Shown here piece by piece: positions 49,401-61,400 of a DNA stretch of 64,000 nucleotides. Within the stretch, counting starts at the first letter, position 1, and each line of letters opens with the position of its first letter. The position numbers and the translations under genes are program-made. The DNA is from Echinarachnius parma. Its lineage: Eukaryota; Echinodermata; Echinoidea; Clypeasteroida; Echinarachniidae. The notes beneath the pieces were generated by a model. It made no database searches and was not told the origin of the DNA. It saw only the letters and a list, made by a program, of their open reading frames with translations. The DNA lies in NCBI GenBank assembly GCA_037951105.1, contig JBAMJV010004292.1:62001-126000 (forward strand), given 5' to 3'.

Positions 49401-52400
49401 ACCTTTGACCTCATGACCCCCAAAATCTAATCAGTTCATTGGCTCTCCAAGGAACATACATGTACCAAGTTTGTTCAGAATCTGTCAATCCCTTCTTGAG
49501 ATAACGCGATCACGAGCTATTTTTGCATATATAATGAGCTCTGTGACCTTTGACCTTTGACCTCATGACCCCAAAATCTACTCAGATCATCGGCCCCCCA
49601 AGATATACATGTACCAAGTTTGGTCAGAATCTGTCAATCCCTTCTTGAGATAACGCGATCACGAGCTATTTTTGCATATATAATGAGCTCTGTGACCTTT
49701 GACCTTTGACCTCATGACCCCAAAATCTAATCAGATCATCGGCCCCCCAAGATACATACATGTACCAAGTTTGGTCAGAATCTGTCAATCCCTTCTTGAG
49801 ATAACGCGATCACGAGCTATTTTTGCATATATAATGAGCTTTGTGACCTTTGACCTTTGACCTCATGACCCCAAAATCTAATCAGATCATTGGCCCCCCA
49901 AGATACATACATGTACCAAGTTTGGTCAGAATCTGTCAATCCCTTCTTGAGATAACGCGATCACGAGCTATTTTTGCATATATAATGAGCTCTGTGACCT
50001 TTGAACTTTGACCTCATGACCCCAAAATCTAATCAGATCATTGGCCCCCCAAGATACATACATGTACCAAGTTTGGTCAGAATCCGTCAATCCGTTCTTG
50101 AGATAACGCGATCACGAGCTATTTTTGCATATATAATGAGCTCTGTGACCTTTGACCTTTGACCTCATGACCCCAAAATCTAATCAGATCATCGGCCCCC
50201 CAAGATACATACATGACCCAAGTTTGGTGAAAATCCGTCAATCGGTTCTTGAGATAACGCGATCACGAGAACGGGACGTACGTACGTACGTACGGACGTA
50301 CGTACGGACGGACGGACAACCCGAAAACATAATGCCTCCGGCTACTTCGTTGCGGAGGCATAAAAAGGTTTAACCATCTCGCAATTCGCTCAGGATTGAT
50401 ATTACAAAATAGTATAAAGGGAGTAGTTTGATTAAATGCATTAAGATGCTGTTATGATTATTCCCTCCAAGGTATTAATATATCCACGGGTTCACAAGAA
50501 TATGATAAACAGGCCAACGGGGGATAAAATTGAATTTGGAAATTAAAATTTGGAGATCATTTTGTAGGAAAAGACGATCCTATCTAACTTTGAAAAAAAA
50601 AAAAAAAAAAAAAAAAAACACATCGATTGCATGTGTTAGTATTTTGGATGTGTCATGCATAGGCCTATAATTTTACATTTCTTGCAGATGTCATTGTATC
50701 ATTTAATTTGTGATCCCTTTTCTCTGACTAAAACCCCACGGATTTCCGCGGGTGCCGCTAGTTCTTTATTAATATGGCAACAAACAAGGTTTATTTCAAA
50801 ATTACATTCATAAAAAACATTTTCCGCATGTAAAATTGTTTGCGATATCTACCATTTTCCAAACAAATAGATAAACATACATGTATAGGACAGTAATATG
50901 AAAAGAAGAAGAAATAGAGTTCCTTCAAGCAATTGCTCTTGTAAAAAGTGCTTACTCTGACACACAGGAGGAGATGAGAGTAGGCCATTGGAGTTGCAGA
51001 TGGCTGCAGGCTCTGAGATTAATGTGTGGCCTGTACTGCAACTAAACTGACACTGGGTGCCCTCTTTGACATCACTTCCTTCTGGACAGTTGCCCATAAG
51101 GTCCGAGACTTGTCTGTCGTAGCTCACCCTGCACAGTGCTGTTACATAATGAAAGTTCAATGATAATGAAAAGTAAAAGTTAATTTCCTATAAACACACT
51201 ATTAAAGGTCTGTCATGCTGTGACACTCCTTGCGTGAATACTTCTGCATCTTAAAGGTATGGTGAAATCCCTGCTTTGATTCAGGTTTATAGCTAAGTTG
51301 GGCAAAAAAGGTAAATTTCATGCAACTTTTTTGCTTGTTTTCGCATCGGCGTTCCATGCTGATAAAAAAGTTTTTTATAGCGGAGCGGGAATGTGCGCAC
51401 GTGCAACCCGGATAATGACATCACAAGCAGACCGCAACACGGAGGAACGTGCATGGTTTACATGCAGAGCCTATGACTTGCTTGTAAAACAAACTCGTTT
51501 TTGCTTGTAAATTGAGGCTTAAAGTGATCCAGGTAAAGTGTCTAACTCCATGAAAAATACTTGGAGCTTCCTCGTTTTTCTTCTGCCGTGTTGTTTAGCT
51601 CATGGTAAGAGAAGAATAAAATAGGGTTCGATTTTGTCAAATGTCCCTTTAGTATGAAGATAATTATCATTGAAAATCATTATTTCAAAAGCGTTAGCTA
51701 ACGGTTTTGATAAAAAGTACAATTGTCGTTGCTGAACACGTCCTGCCAGAGCGCGTGGGAAATTTTCCCGACCCACTGAACTTTGAGCCTAGCGTGCGCA
51801 AATTCCATGAATTCCGTATCGTCTGTAGCTGTATACACGGGTGCGGATATCGTCAAGATCAAACGGATGATTATTACTGCGACAAATCTACAACAGACCA
51901 TCAGTATTCGGTGATAAAATATGAACTCAATATTCGTTTTTTTCACTAGGTAAACAGTGGTCGTTTTCTTTCAAACGTTCACAAATCTTTCAATTCTATT
52001 TTACAATGATATTGATATAGGATTGAAGTATCAAATGTCAGTTTGTGCAATATCTGACACTTTACACGGATCACTTTAACTGAAAATTCCTATGAAATGA
52101 ATTATAGCAGCTTGCAACAACACATCTGAGTGTAGATCGTCCATGATATAAACTTTAACAAATGTTTGCAAAAATTGACAAAAATCGAAAAAATATCTCT
52201 CTGTCAACGCGAGTATTGCACTCAGCGTGTACGTCTATGACCGAGCTACTTGTATACTGCGACTGCCTGCATGTGACGTCACAAAGATGACGTCATTTTT
52301 CTTCGCCCGGACTCAATTTTTTTATGGGGATTACTAAAGTGAATTTAAAAGTTGATTTTTTTTATTTTACTGGGTTTTCCGACGCGGAAAATATGTTTTT

Positions 52401-55400
52401 ATTAGTAATCTTCATGAAAATCTACCTTAGATACAGTAACACACAATTTTTAGGTAGTTTTCTTGTCAGCCAACCTTTAATTTGCTGATGGATTTCGTGT
52501 TGGTTGTGGGTTTGATTCGCAACTGCGGCATTATGTGTCCCTCAGCAAGGCTCTTTATCTATATTTGCCGTTTCAACCCAGGTGTGTTAACCCTAAAAAT
52601 GCCAGGCTATGTGTGGTCTTTCTGTGGCCGGGGGGGGGGGGGGGGGCTATTATGCCCCCCCCCCCCCACCCACCTACGATCTCAACTGCGAAACGGCCAA
52701 TTGCCGCAACAATTTGCACGCATGTCAAGTGAAAAGTAAAGAATACTATGGTAATTTCAATTTTTTGAAAAATTCATTAATTTTCAAGTTTATGGTAATT
52801 TATGCAAATAAGGTCATAAAATTCATATTTTTACCCATAAGTCATATATCCTTCATAGTTAAACATGGTTTTCACTACATATATTCTTTAGGCCATTTTG
52901 AATAATAATACAACAACAAAATTTTGAAGAGCCTGGTCATTCCTTATGTTTTCTATTGTTTGGATGATTTTATTTATGTATTTTTTATTTTTTTTTACTT
53001 TAATTTTTTTGCTGTTTTATTTTATATCTAACTATCAAGAAAATGAGCAAAGCAATTTTCGGGCTGACATGCAGTGACAAAAGGTCACCTGACTTTGTAA
53101 CAGTAGGTCCGATTTTCAAATATGTTTTTGTCAAAGGTGCGCAAGACTCGAAAATAAAAAGTCACCAAGCGGAGGTGCGTCATCTTTACGCATTCCCGGA
53201 CAATCAGAAAAATCGAGGAGGGGGGGGGGGGGGCATAATGCCCCCACCCCCTGGCCTTATTAGGGTTAACTGGGTACTTGACAGAAACTTATTCTTTGAA
53301 ATGCTTGATGCACCTAATTGATACAGCGTGGATAAAGCCAGTGTATAATAATGGTACATCATACAGCAGTTTGAAACGTTAGTATCAAGCCCTAGAAACA
53401 GGTTTTTATCTATCATCAATTATTATAATGTTTATACCGTCTATTGTCCAAATACACGAAAAGGTACACACCCACAATTGTATTGAGTACTCTACTGACA
53501 TGCAATATTTGAATGAGTTTTAAAAAACTTACAAATGCAGTTTGGAACTTCGGCTGAGAAATTTCCACTGGCCCGACATGTCATCTGAGGGGCGCCCTCA
53601 ATCTGATAGCCATCCGCGCAGGCGAATGAACAATTGTCCATCCACTCAACAGAGCCTAGTGCAGGACAACTTCCATTTAATCCAGCAACCGAATCATAGG
53701 CAGGGACATGGCAAGTTACAACTGTGATGGAATAAATACAAAGAAGAACCATATAAATATAAACAGAAATATTTGATCGAGGAAGAATATCGTAAAGTAA
53801 CACCAAATCATTTATCAAACACAATTGCCTCTGATTGATTATGCTATCAACAGCACAATTTGTATTCAACCCACTGACAATTAATGTTGTCAAATATAGT
53901 TCTTTTATAGTAACCCTGGAATGACTAAAAAGACTCCCTTTATTTTTGTGACAACTCCGAAATGCAAAAATCTCACACATCATCGCAATGGGGATTTTTT
54001 CCTTTAGAGTCTTAAGCCCGGCGCAGACAGAGCCGACTCGACCCAACCCGACTGGTTTCAATCAGGCTAGAGTTGGGCCCGGTCGGTCGGAGCAGATTTA
54101 TCTTGTTGAATTGGCCCCAACTGGCAACCGACTGTCTCTCTACTGGCAAAATGTGTGTTGCGAGGCACTAAAAACTGAGCCGATCGGAATGACAACCAGT
54201 CGAGTCGGCTCTGTCTGCGCCGGGCATTACGCATCTTTTGATTCCAAATGTGCAGGCTTCGTGACAATAGTCCTGGTGTCAAATGTCATTTTAAGGTCGA
54301 ATGTCGCACTAACAAATACAATTAAAGTGCAATTTCCCATTCTTTTCTGTGTTAAATGCACAGTAGTTTTGAAATATGCAAAACTATATTTCCAGCAAAG
54401 TCATGTAAAGTTTAAAAAACCTATTGAAACGTGTTTATGACACAAAATGAAATAAAAACCAAAACAAATACAAAAGAAAGTAATGTATCTTGTTTATGTT
54501 TTTTGTGGTTTTGTCAGGATTGTTTAACTCATTAATTTTTCAAAATATAAACTGAACCCTCAAATCAACTTTTTGACAACATTTGTGACCGGCTAGCCCA
54601 AATTGAGACACGTCTTGACATTTATCATGTTTGAGTTTGGTATACCCTCTTGTTGTCCATGTCTCAAGCTTTAATTTGATGTTTAAATAATATTTCGTGC
54701 CGAGATACAACCATTTAAATGTGGAATAGATAACCAGCTGTGAAAAAAGGAAGATATGGAGAAAATCGCTTTCAAAGTTACGGTTCGGTAACACTGTAAA
54801 TAAACATGACTTTAAAAATTATTAAAAATTCATATTTAAAATTACCCTTTTGGTCTGTAATTTTGATCTGAGGGGCGCCCTCAATCTGATAGCCATCCGC
54901 ACAAGAGAATGAACAATTGTCCCTCCACTCAACAGAGCCTAGTGCAGGACAACTTCCATTTAATCCTGCATTGTCACGTCACGATATTTAAATTTGTTTC
55001 AAATCTATCTCTTCGAAATTCAGGTTTCGTTGTGCAAATGACTTTTTGGTAGCCCTGCTTCATATTCTCTTTATTCACTCATGCGTAAATTATGTATCAT
55101 ATGAGTGGTATCAAATGAAAGAAGAGGAGCCAAGCTTCCCAAATATGTATCATTTATTATTCATAATTGTGATTAAGATATGATTAAAATTTAATAAATC
55201 TTGGTTTTGTATTATCTGGGACGCACTGTAAAATGACGTTTATCAGACTTTGCGTTCACATTTCAAGATCATAAACAAGGGTAAAATGATGATTTTGTAC
55301 AGTCAAGGCTCTTGTAAGTAATAAACACGCATAAATAATATAAATCAAAATTGTGTAATATTGCTTAATTAGATCTTTAAAGACTTTAGATGATTTTTAG

Positions 55401-58400
55401 ATGATATGAAATCTTAGAAAGAAAAAAAAAATGTGGTAATTGGAAAAACTGCAATTTCAATCATCATATTTAGCCCCAATGAATGATTACGGAATATTTT
55501 TGCACTTTGTACAATAATTCAGTTTTGGTAAAGCATACAATGTACAGTTCGTGTTCTGGCACAAAATGGATTTGGTGTAATAAATATTACAAATAATTGA
55601 TTAGATCTCACAATTGACAAACTCAATTGAGTTCAAATGAAACCCACAGACAACCCTAATTATCTATTATATTAATACGGTAAGCTTCAACCCCCCGAAA
55701 TGTCCCAGTCGGGCGCGCCTCCACCCGAGGTTTTGGAGACCGTCGGGATCGAAGGGTATACGATTTGCGGAGGACGTAGAGGCATTCCCGAGTCACCCCC
55801 TCCCCTTGGTCGTCGTCCAGATCAAAGAAAAGGGAGGGTGCACGGTACCAGTTGCCCGTTTAGGCCGCCGAGCATTGACTAACGATTTACCGCCACAACT
55901 TTGTTTGGCGAATATAAAACGGAGTTGATAAAGCAAGATATATATTGAGAAACATATTTAAAGTCTACAAGTTGCAAAATTATCCAGATTTAGATTAATA
56001 TAAATATTATTATGACACATATGGTCGATATGATCCGTAAGTCTAAAATTGACAACGCACTGAGTGTAGTAATAGCTAAGTTCAATAGTTTCGTCATCGT
56101 TGTTTTGCGTGTGATATTCGCGAGCCCACATGCTTTGTATACAGATGAGCGAGCGAACTATACCCATAGGCGGGTTATGTACACAGTGCAAAGTGCATTG
56201 AAGTGAATAGAGCGGGATGGACAATGGTGGAGCAGGGTAATTTCTTTCGTCTTATACCTCCTTGGTCTCACCACATCGAGTGCCTTTCATCAGTAGTTAT
56301 CAGGGATGGGGTTATGCTTAGCTCTATATTCACCAAAAATCGTTTAGATCTGGAGGAAAATATTTCCCTGCCATTCTATAACATTCACAAGGTAAAAAAG
56401 GTTTAACCATCTCGCAATTCGCTCAGGATTGATATTATAAAATAGTATAAAGGGTGTATTTTGATTAAATGTATTTAGATGCTGTTATGATTATTCCCTC
56501 CAAGGTAATATGTGACCCGTCCTACGTAGAAGAACCAGAAGTCGACAAAGTTGATTTTCTGGATTTGTATTTAGTTCGATTCAGCAATATCTAAGCTTTA
56601 ATATGATATAAAGTTTGTCTCATAATGATTCTGCAACGCGGAGTTATTGACGCTTTTCTAAGGCAAATATTGAACGGTCTGGAAATAAGATGCCGAGAAA
56701 ATAGCTCAAGAAACTTTACATCCATTTCGAAAGTGAAATTAGCGTTTTAAGCAGGCCATAAATGAACCGATTGCATGAATAGAATGTCGTAGCAACCTTT
56801 ATTCAATTTTCTTGAAAACTTGCATATCAGTAATATGTATGATATACACCTTCCCTCCAGAAACTGTTGAATATTATCCATGCATTGTAGAGATATGAAC
56901 AGATTTAATTACAATTTAAGTAGGTTTGGAACGATAAACTGTACACATCGAGCACATGATACAATAGCGAGCACTTTCAGGTAACAAAAGGGATTCCGCT
57001 CTGGCTCTGTTTATTGTTCGATTAATCGGTATTGACTGGCAGTTTGATTTTAGGAATGCAAACTTGCGTCTGGTGCGTAATGTAAAAACTATTACAAAGA
57101 ACAGTATGTTGATACGTGAAAAGTAAAACGGGGTATCGAAGCTAAACATTTTGGAGGGGGAGGCCCCAGGTACCAAAGGGGGAGTGGGGGGGGGGGGATC
57201 CGTTGGTGTAGGGTTTGTTTTCGTTCTTTTGGCGGGGATGCCCGGGGATGTCCCTTAGAAAATTTTGAAACAGGTGTCTAAGTAACGGAGGCGAGCCTCG
57301 GTCAACTTCAAAATGAGGGTATATAAAAGAGTGGGATTGTGCTTTAGCCAACTTAAAACAAGCTCTAAATAGCGTTTTTTTTTTTTTTTTTTTGGTGGTG
57401 TGGGGGGGGGGGGGGGGGGGGGGGGTATGCCTTATTATAAAATTATTATGAACTACTTAAATATTTAGTACGACAAATTAATTCTACATACGATTAATGA
57501 ATGTTATGTTACAGGGCCCAATTCTTTAATCTATAGAATACTCACACTCAACCAGTGGTGTACATAGTGTATGAGGTTGGAGGGGGGGGGGGGGGGGGTG
57601 TGCAGTTAATTGGATAGGACTTGGGTCGTATTGTCATAAACATACTTTGTCAAACTCAATAGGGCCACTATACAATGGAGGCCATTTGGATTACTAATCT
57701 CCGTGCAAGCGACCGCGCAGTCAATAGGAATTAAAGAATCTCGATGTGCGCTGGCCGCTCTTGACGGCTACCGAGATTCCAACTTAGCACAAAGGGGTTG
57801 TTAAGAGGCGGAGCTTAATATCGATCGCTTTTAGTGGCAAATAATTTTGGAACGCAAACTTTTCAAACCTGCAAAAAACATGCTTCAAAACTCTGCTTAA
57901 TGTTTACCTTTCCACTGGATATTTTTACTGGATATTTTGCGTACCGGTAGAACAGATATCAGGGAAATGCATGAGGCAATAATATTTTTTTTCACTTTTT
58001 CATGCAATTTCAAATCAATTCGTGATTTCTGAGGTTCGACATCTTGCGACTTTTGGCTCCCCTGCGGATGGCGAGGCACATATATCCAAGGGTTCACAAG
58101 AATATGATAAACAGGCCAACAGGGGATAAAATTGAATTTGGAAATTAAAATGTGGAGATCATTTTGTAGGAAAAGGCGATAATAATTAACTTTGCACAAA
58201 AAAGAAAGAAAACACATCGATTGCATGTGTTAGTATTTTGGATGTGTCATGCATAGGCCTATAATTTTACATATCTTGCAGATGTCATTGTATCGCATTG
58301 TATCATTTAATTTGTGATCCCTTTTCTCTAAAACTCCGCGGAATTTCGCGGGTGCCGCTGGTTCTTTATTAATATGGCAACAAACAAGGTTTATTTTAAA

Positions 58401-61400
58401 ATTACAATAAGCAATTGCTCTTGTAAAAAGTGCTTACTCTGACACACAGGAGGAGAGGAGAGTAGGCCATCAGAGTTGCAGATGGCTTCAGGCTCCGAGA
58501 TTAATGTGTGGCCTGTACTGCAACTAAACTGACACTGGGTGCCCTCTTTGACATCACTTCCTTCTGGACAGTTGCCCATAAGGTCTGAGACTTGTCCGAC
58601 GTAGCTCACCCTGCACAGTGCTGTTACAGAATGAAAGTTCAATGATAATGAAAGTTAATTTCCTATAAACACACTATTAACCCTCAAAAGACTGGGCTAT
58701 TTTGAACCTTAACAAAACTGGGGGGGGGGGGGGGGGGGGGGGGCTAAAAGGCCCCCCCCCCTAAGATCTCGGCAACCGAAACTCCAATCGACTCCAAATT
58801 TGGCATCGTGATAGATGTCCATAAGGTCTACAATATTGCGTAGTTAAAACAAAAATTAATTAGGATATGCTAATTAGAGCTAATTAATTATGCAAAAATG
58901 GTATTTTTTTGTAGTTTTTGTAGTTTTCTCGGCAATCAAAACTCCAATCGACTCCAAATTTGGCATGGTGGTAGATGTCCATGAGCCATACAATATTGCA
59001 TAGTTATTTTTTTTGTTTTAATCATAATATGCTAATTAGAGCTAATTAATTATGCGATAATTGCAAATTTTTTTTCGTATTTTTTGCATTTTTAAAATAT
59101 TTGTTATAATATATATTTTTTTGATGGAATAAAATATTAACCATTATTCAACCATTTGTAGTCCAAAATTAAATAATTGCAGTGATCAGAATGAAAAATA
59201 ATGAAGATTTTGTCTAATCTAGGAAAAAGTCAATTTCCATAGGATTTGTACACAAATCACAAAATTGAGCGATTTTGGGGCCGACGCTCACTTACAAAAG
59301 GTCACGTAACTTTAGAACGGTACACCTGGTTGTCGCAAATTTGGTATAAAAAGTTGCGCAAGACTCTAAGGAAAAAAGTCGTGAAGTGGCACCGTAAAAT
59401 ATTTAAGCGTTGCGAAGTAATCGCGAAAATAGAGGAGGGGGGGGGGCTAAATCAGCCCCCCCAGTCTTTTTAGGGTTAAAGGTCTGTCATGCTGTGACAC
59501 TCCTTGCGCGAATACTTCTGCATCTTAATTTGCTGATGGATTTCGTGTTGGTTGTGGGTTTGATTCGCAACTGCGGCATTATGTGTCCCTCAGCAAGGCA
59601 CTTTATCTATATTTGCCGTCTCAACCCAGGTGTGTTAACCCTAAAAAGGCCGGGCTATTTGTGGTCTTTCTATGGCCGGGGGGGGGGGGGGGGGCTATTA
59701 TGCCCCCCCCCCCCCCACCCCCCTAAGATCTCAATCGTGAAACGGCCAATCGGCGCGAAAATTTGCACGCATGTCAAGTGAAGAGTAAAGAATACTATGG
59801 TAAATTAATTTGACAGTTTATGGTAATTTATGCAAATAAGGTCATAAAATTCATATTTTTACCCATAAGTCATATATTCTTCATAGTTAAACATGGTTTT
59901 CACTACATATATTCTTTAGACCATTTTCAATAATAATACAACAACAAAATTTGGAAGAGCCAGGTAATTCCTTGTATTTTCTATTGTTTGGATAATTTAA
60001 TTTATGTTTTTTTTTTTTTTTTTTTACTTTATTGTTTTTTATATTTTATTTTATATCTAACTATCAAGAAAATGAGCGATTTTCGGGCTGACATGCAGTG
60101 ACAAAAGGTCACCTGACTTTGTAACAGTAGGTCAGATTTTCAAATATTTTTTTTCCTCAAAGGTGCGCAAGACTCGAAAGAAAAAAAGTCAACAAGCGGC
60201 GGTGCGTCATCTTTACGCGTTCCCGGACAATCAGACAAATCGAGGAGGGGGGGGGGGGGGGCATAATACCCCCACCCCCGGCCTTATTAGGGTTAACTGG
60301 GTACTTGACAGAAACTTATTCTTTGAAATGCTTGATGCACCTAATTGATACAGCGTGGCTAAAGCCAGTGTATAATAATGGTACATCATACAGCAGTTTA
60401 AAACATTAGTATCAAGCCTTAGAAACAAGTTTTTATCTATCGTCAATTATTACAATGTTTATACCGTCTTTTGTCCAAATACACAAAAAGGTACACACCC
60501 CACAATTGTATTGAGTATTCTACTGACATGCAATATTTGAATGAGTTTTAAAAAACTTACAAATGCAGTTTGGAACTTCCTCTGAGAAATTTCCACTGGC
60601 CTGACATGTCATCTGAGTGGTGCCCTCAATCTGATAGCCATCTGCGCAGGCGAATAAACAATTGTCCCTCCACTCAACAGAGCCTAGTGCAGGACAAGTT
60701 CCATTTAATCCAGCAACCGAATCATAGGCAGGGACATGGCAAGTTACAACTGTGATGGAATAAATACAAAGAACCATATAAATATAAACAGAAATATTTG
60801 ATCGAGGAAGAATATTGTAAAGTAACACCAAATCATTTATCAAACAAAATTGCCTCTGATTGATTATGATATCTACAGCACAATTTGTATTCAACCCACT
60901 GACAATTAATGTTGTCAAATCTAGTTCTTTCATAGTAACCCTGGAATGACTAAAAAGACTGACTCCCTTTATTTTTGTGACAACACCGAAATGCAAAAAT
61001 CTCACACATCATCGCAATGGGAATTTTTTCAAACAGAGTCTTATGCATATTTTGATTCCAAATTTGCAGGCTTCGTGACTATAGTCCTGGTGTCAAATGT
61101 CATTTTAAGGTCAAATGTCGCACTAAAAAATACTACAAAAGTGCAATTTCCTATTCTTTTCTGTGTTAAATGCACAGTAATTTTGAAATATTCAAAACTA
61201 TATTTCCAGCAAAGTCATGTAGAGTTTTCAAAACCTCTTCAAAAGCGTTTATTACACAAAATGAAATAAAAACCAAAACAAATACAAAAGAAAGTAATGT
61301 ATCTTGTTTATGTTTTTTGTGGTTTTGTCAGGATTGTTTAACTCATTCATTTTTCAAAATATAAACTGAACCCTCAAATCAACTTTTTGACAACATTTGT

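Larger units (their letters stand above)
46378..54665. repeat. Segmental duplication, block A
   Basis: Collinear with block B (54971-61480): 46378-46786 with 54971-55380, 48049-49067 with 55381-56394, 50362-50480 with 56395-56505, 50480-51250 with 58083-59524, 52478-54010 with 59526-61040, 54230-54665 with 61044-61480. Contains CCP exons 5 and 4. Block A has private insertions at 46783-48048, 49068-50361, 51251-52480 and 54015-54226. Confidence 0.85.

Noticed and set aside
53988..54440. 150-residue frame spanning the PIF/Harbinger-like MITE
   Set aside because: The frame depends on the inserted MITE and is absent from the matching block B region.
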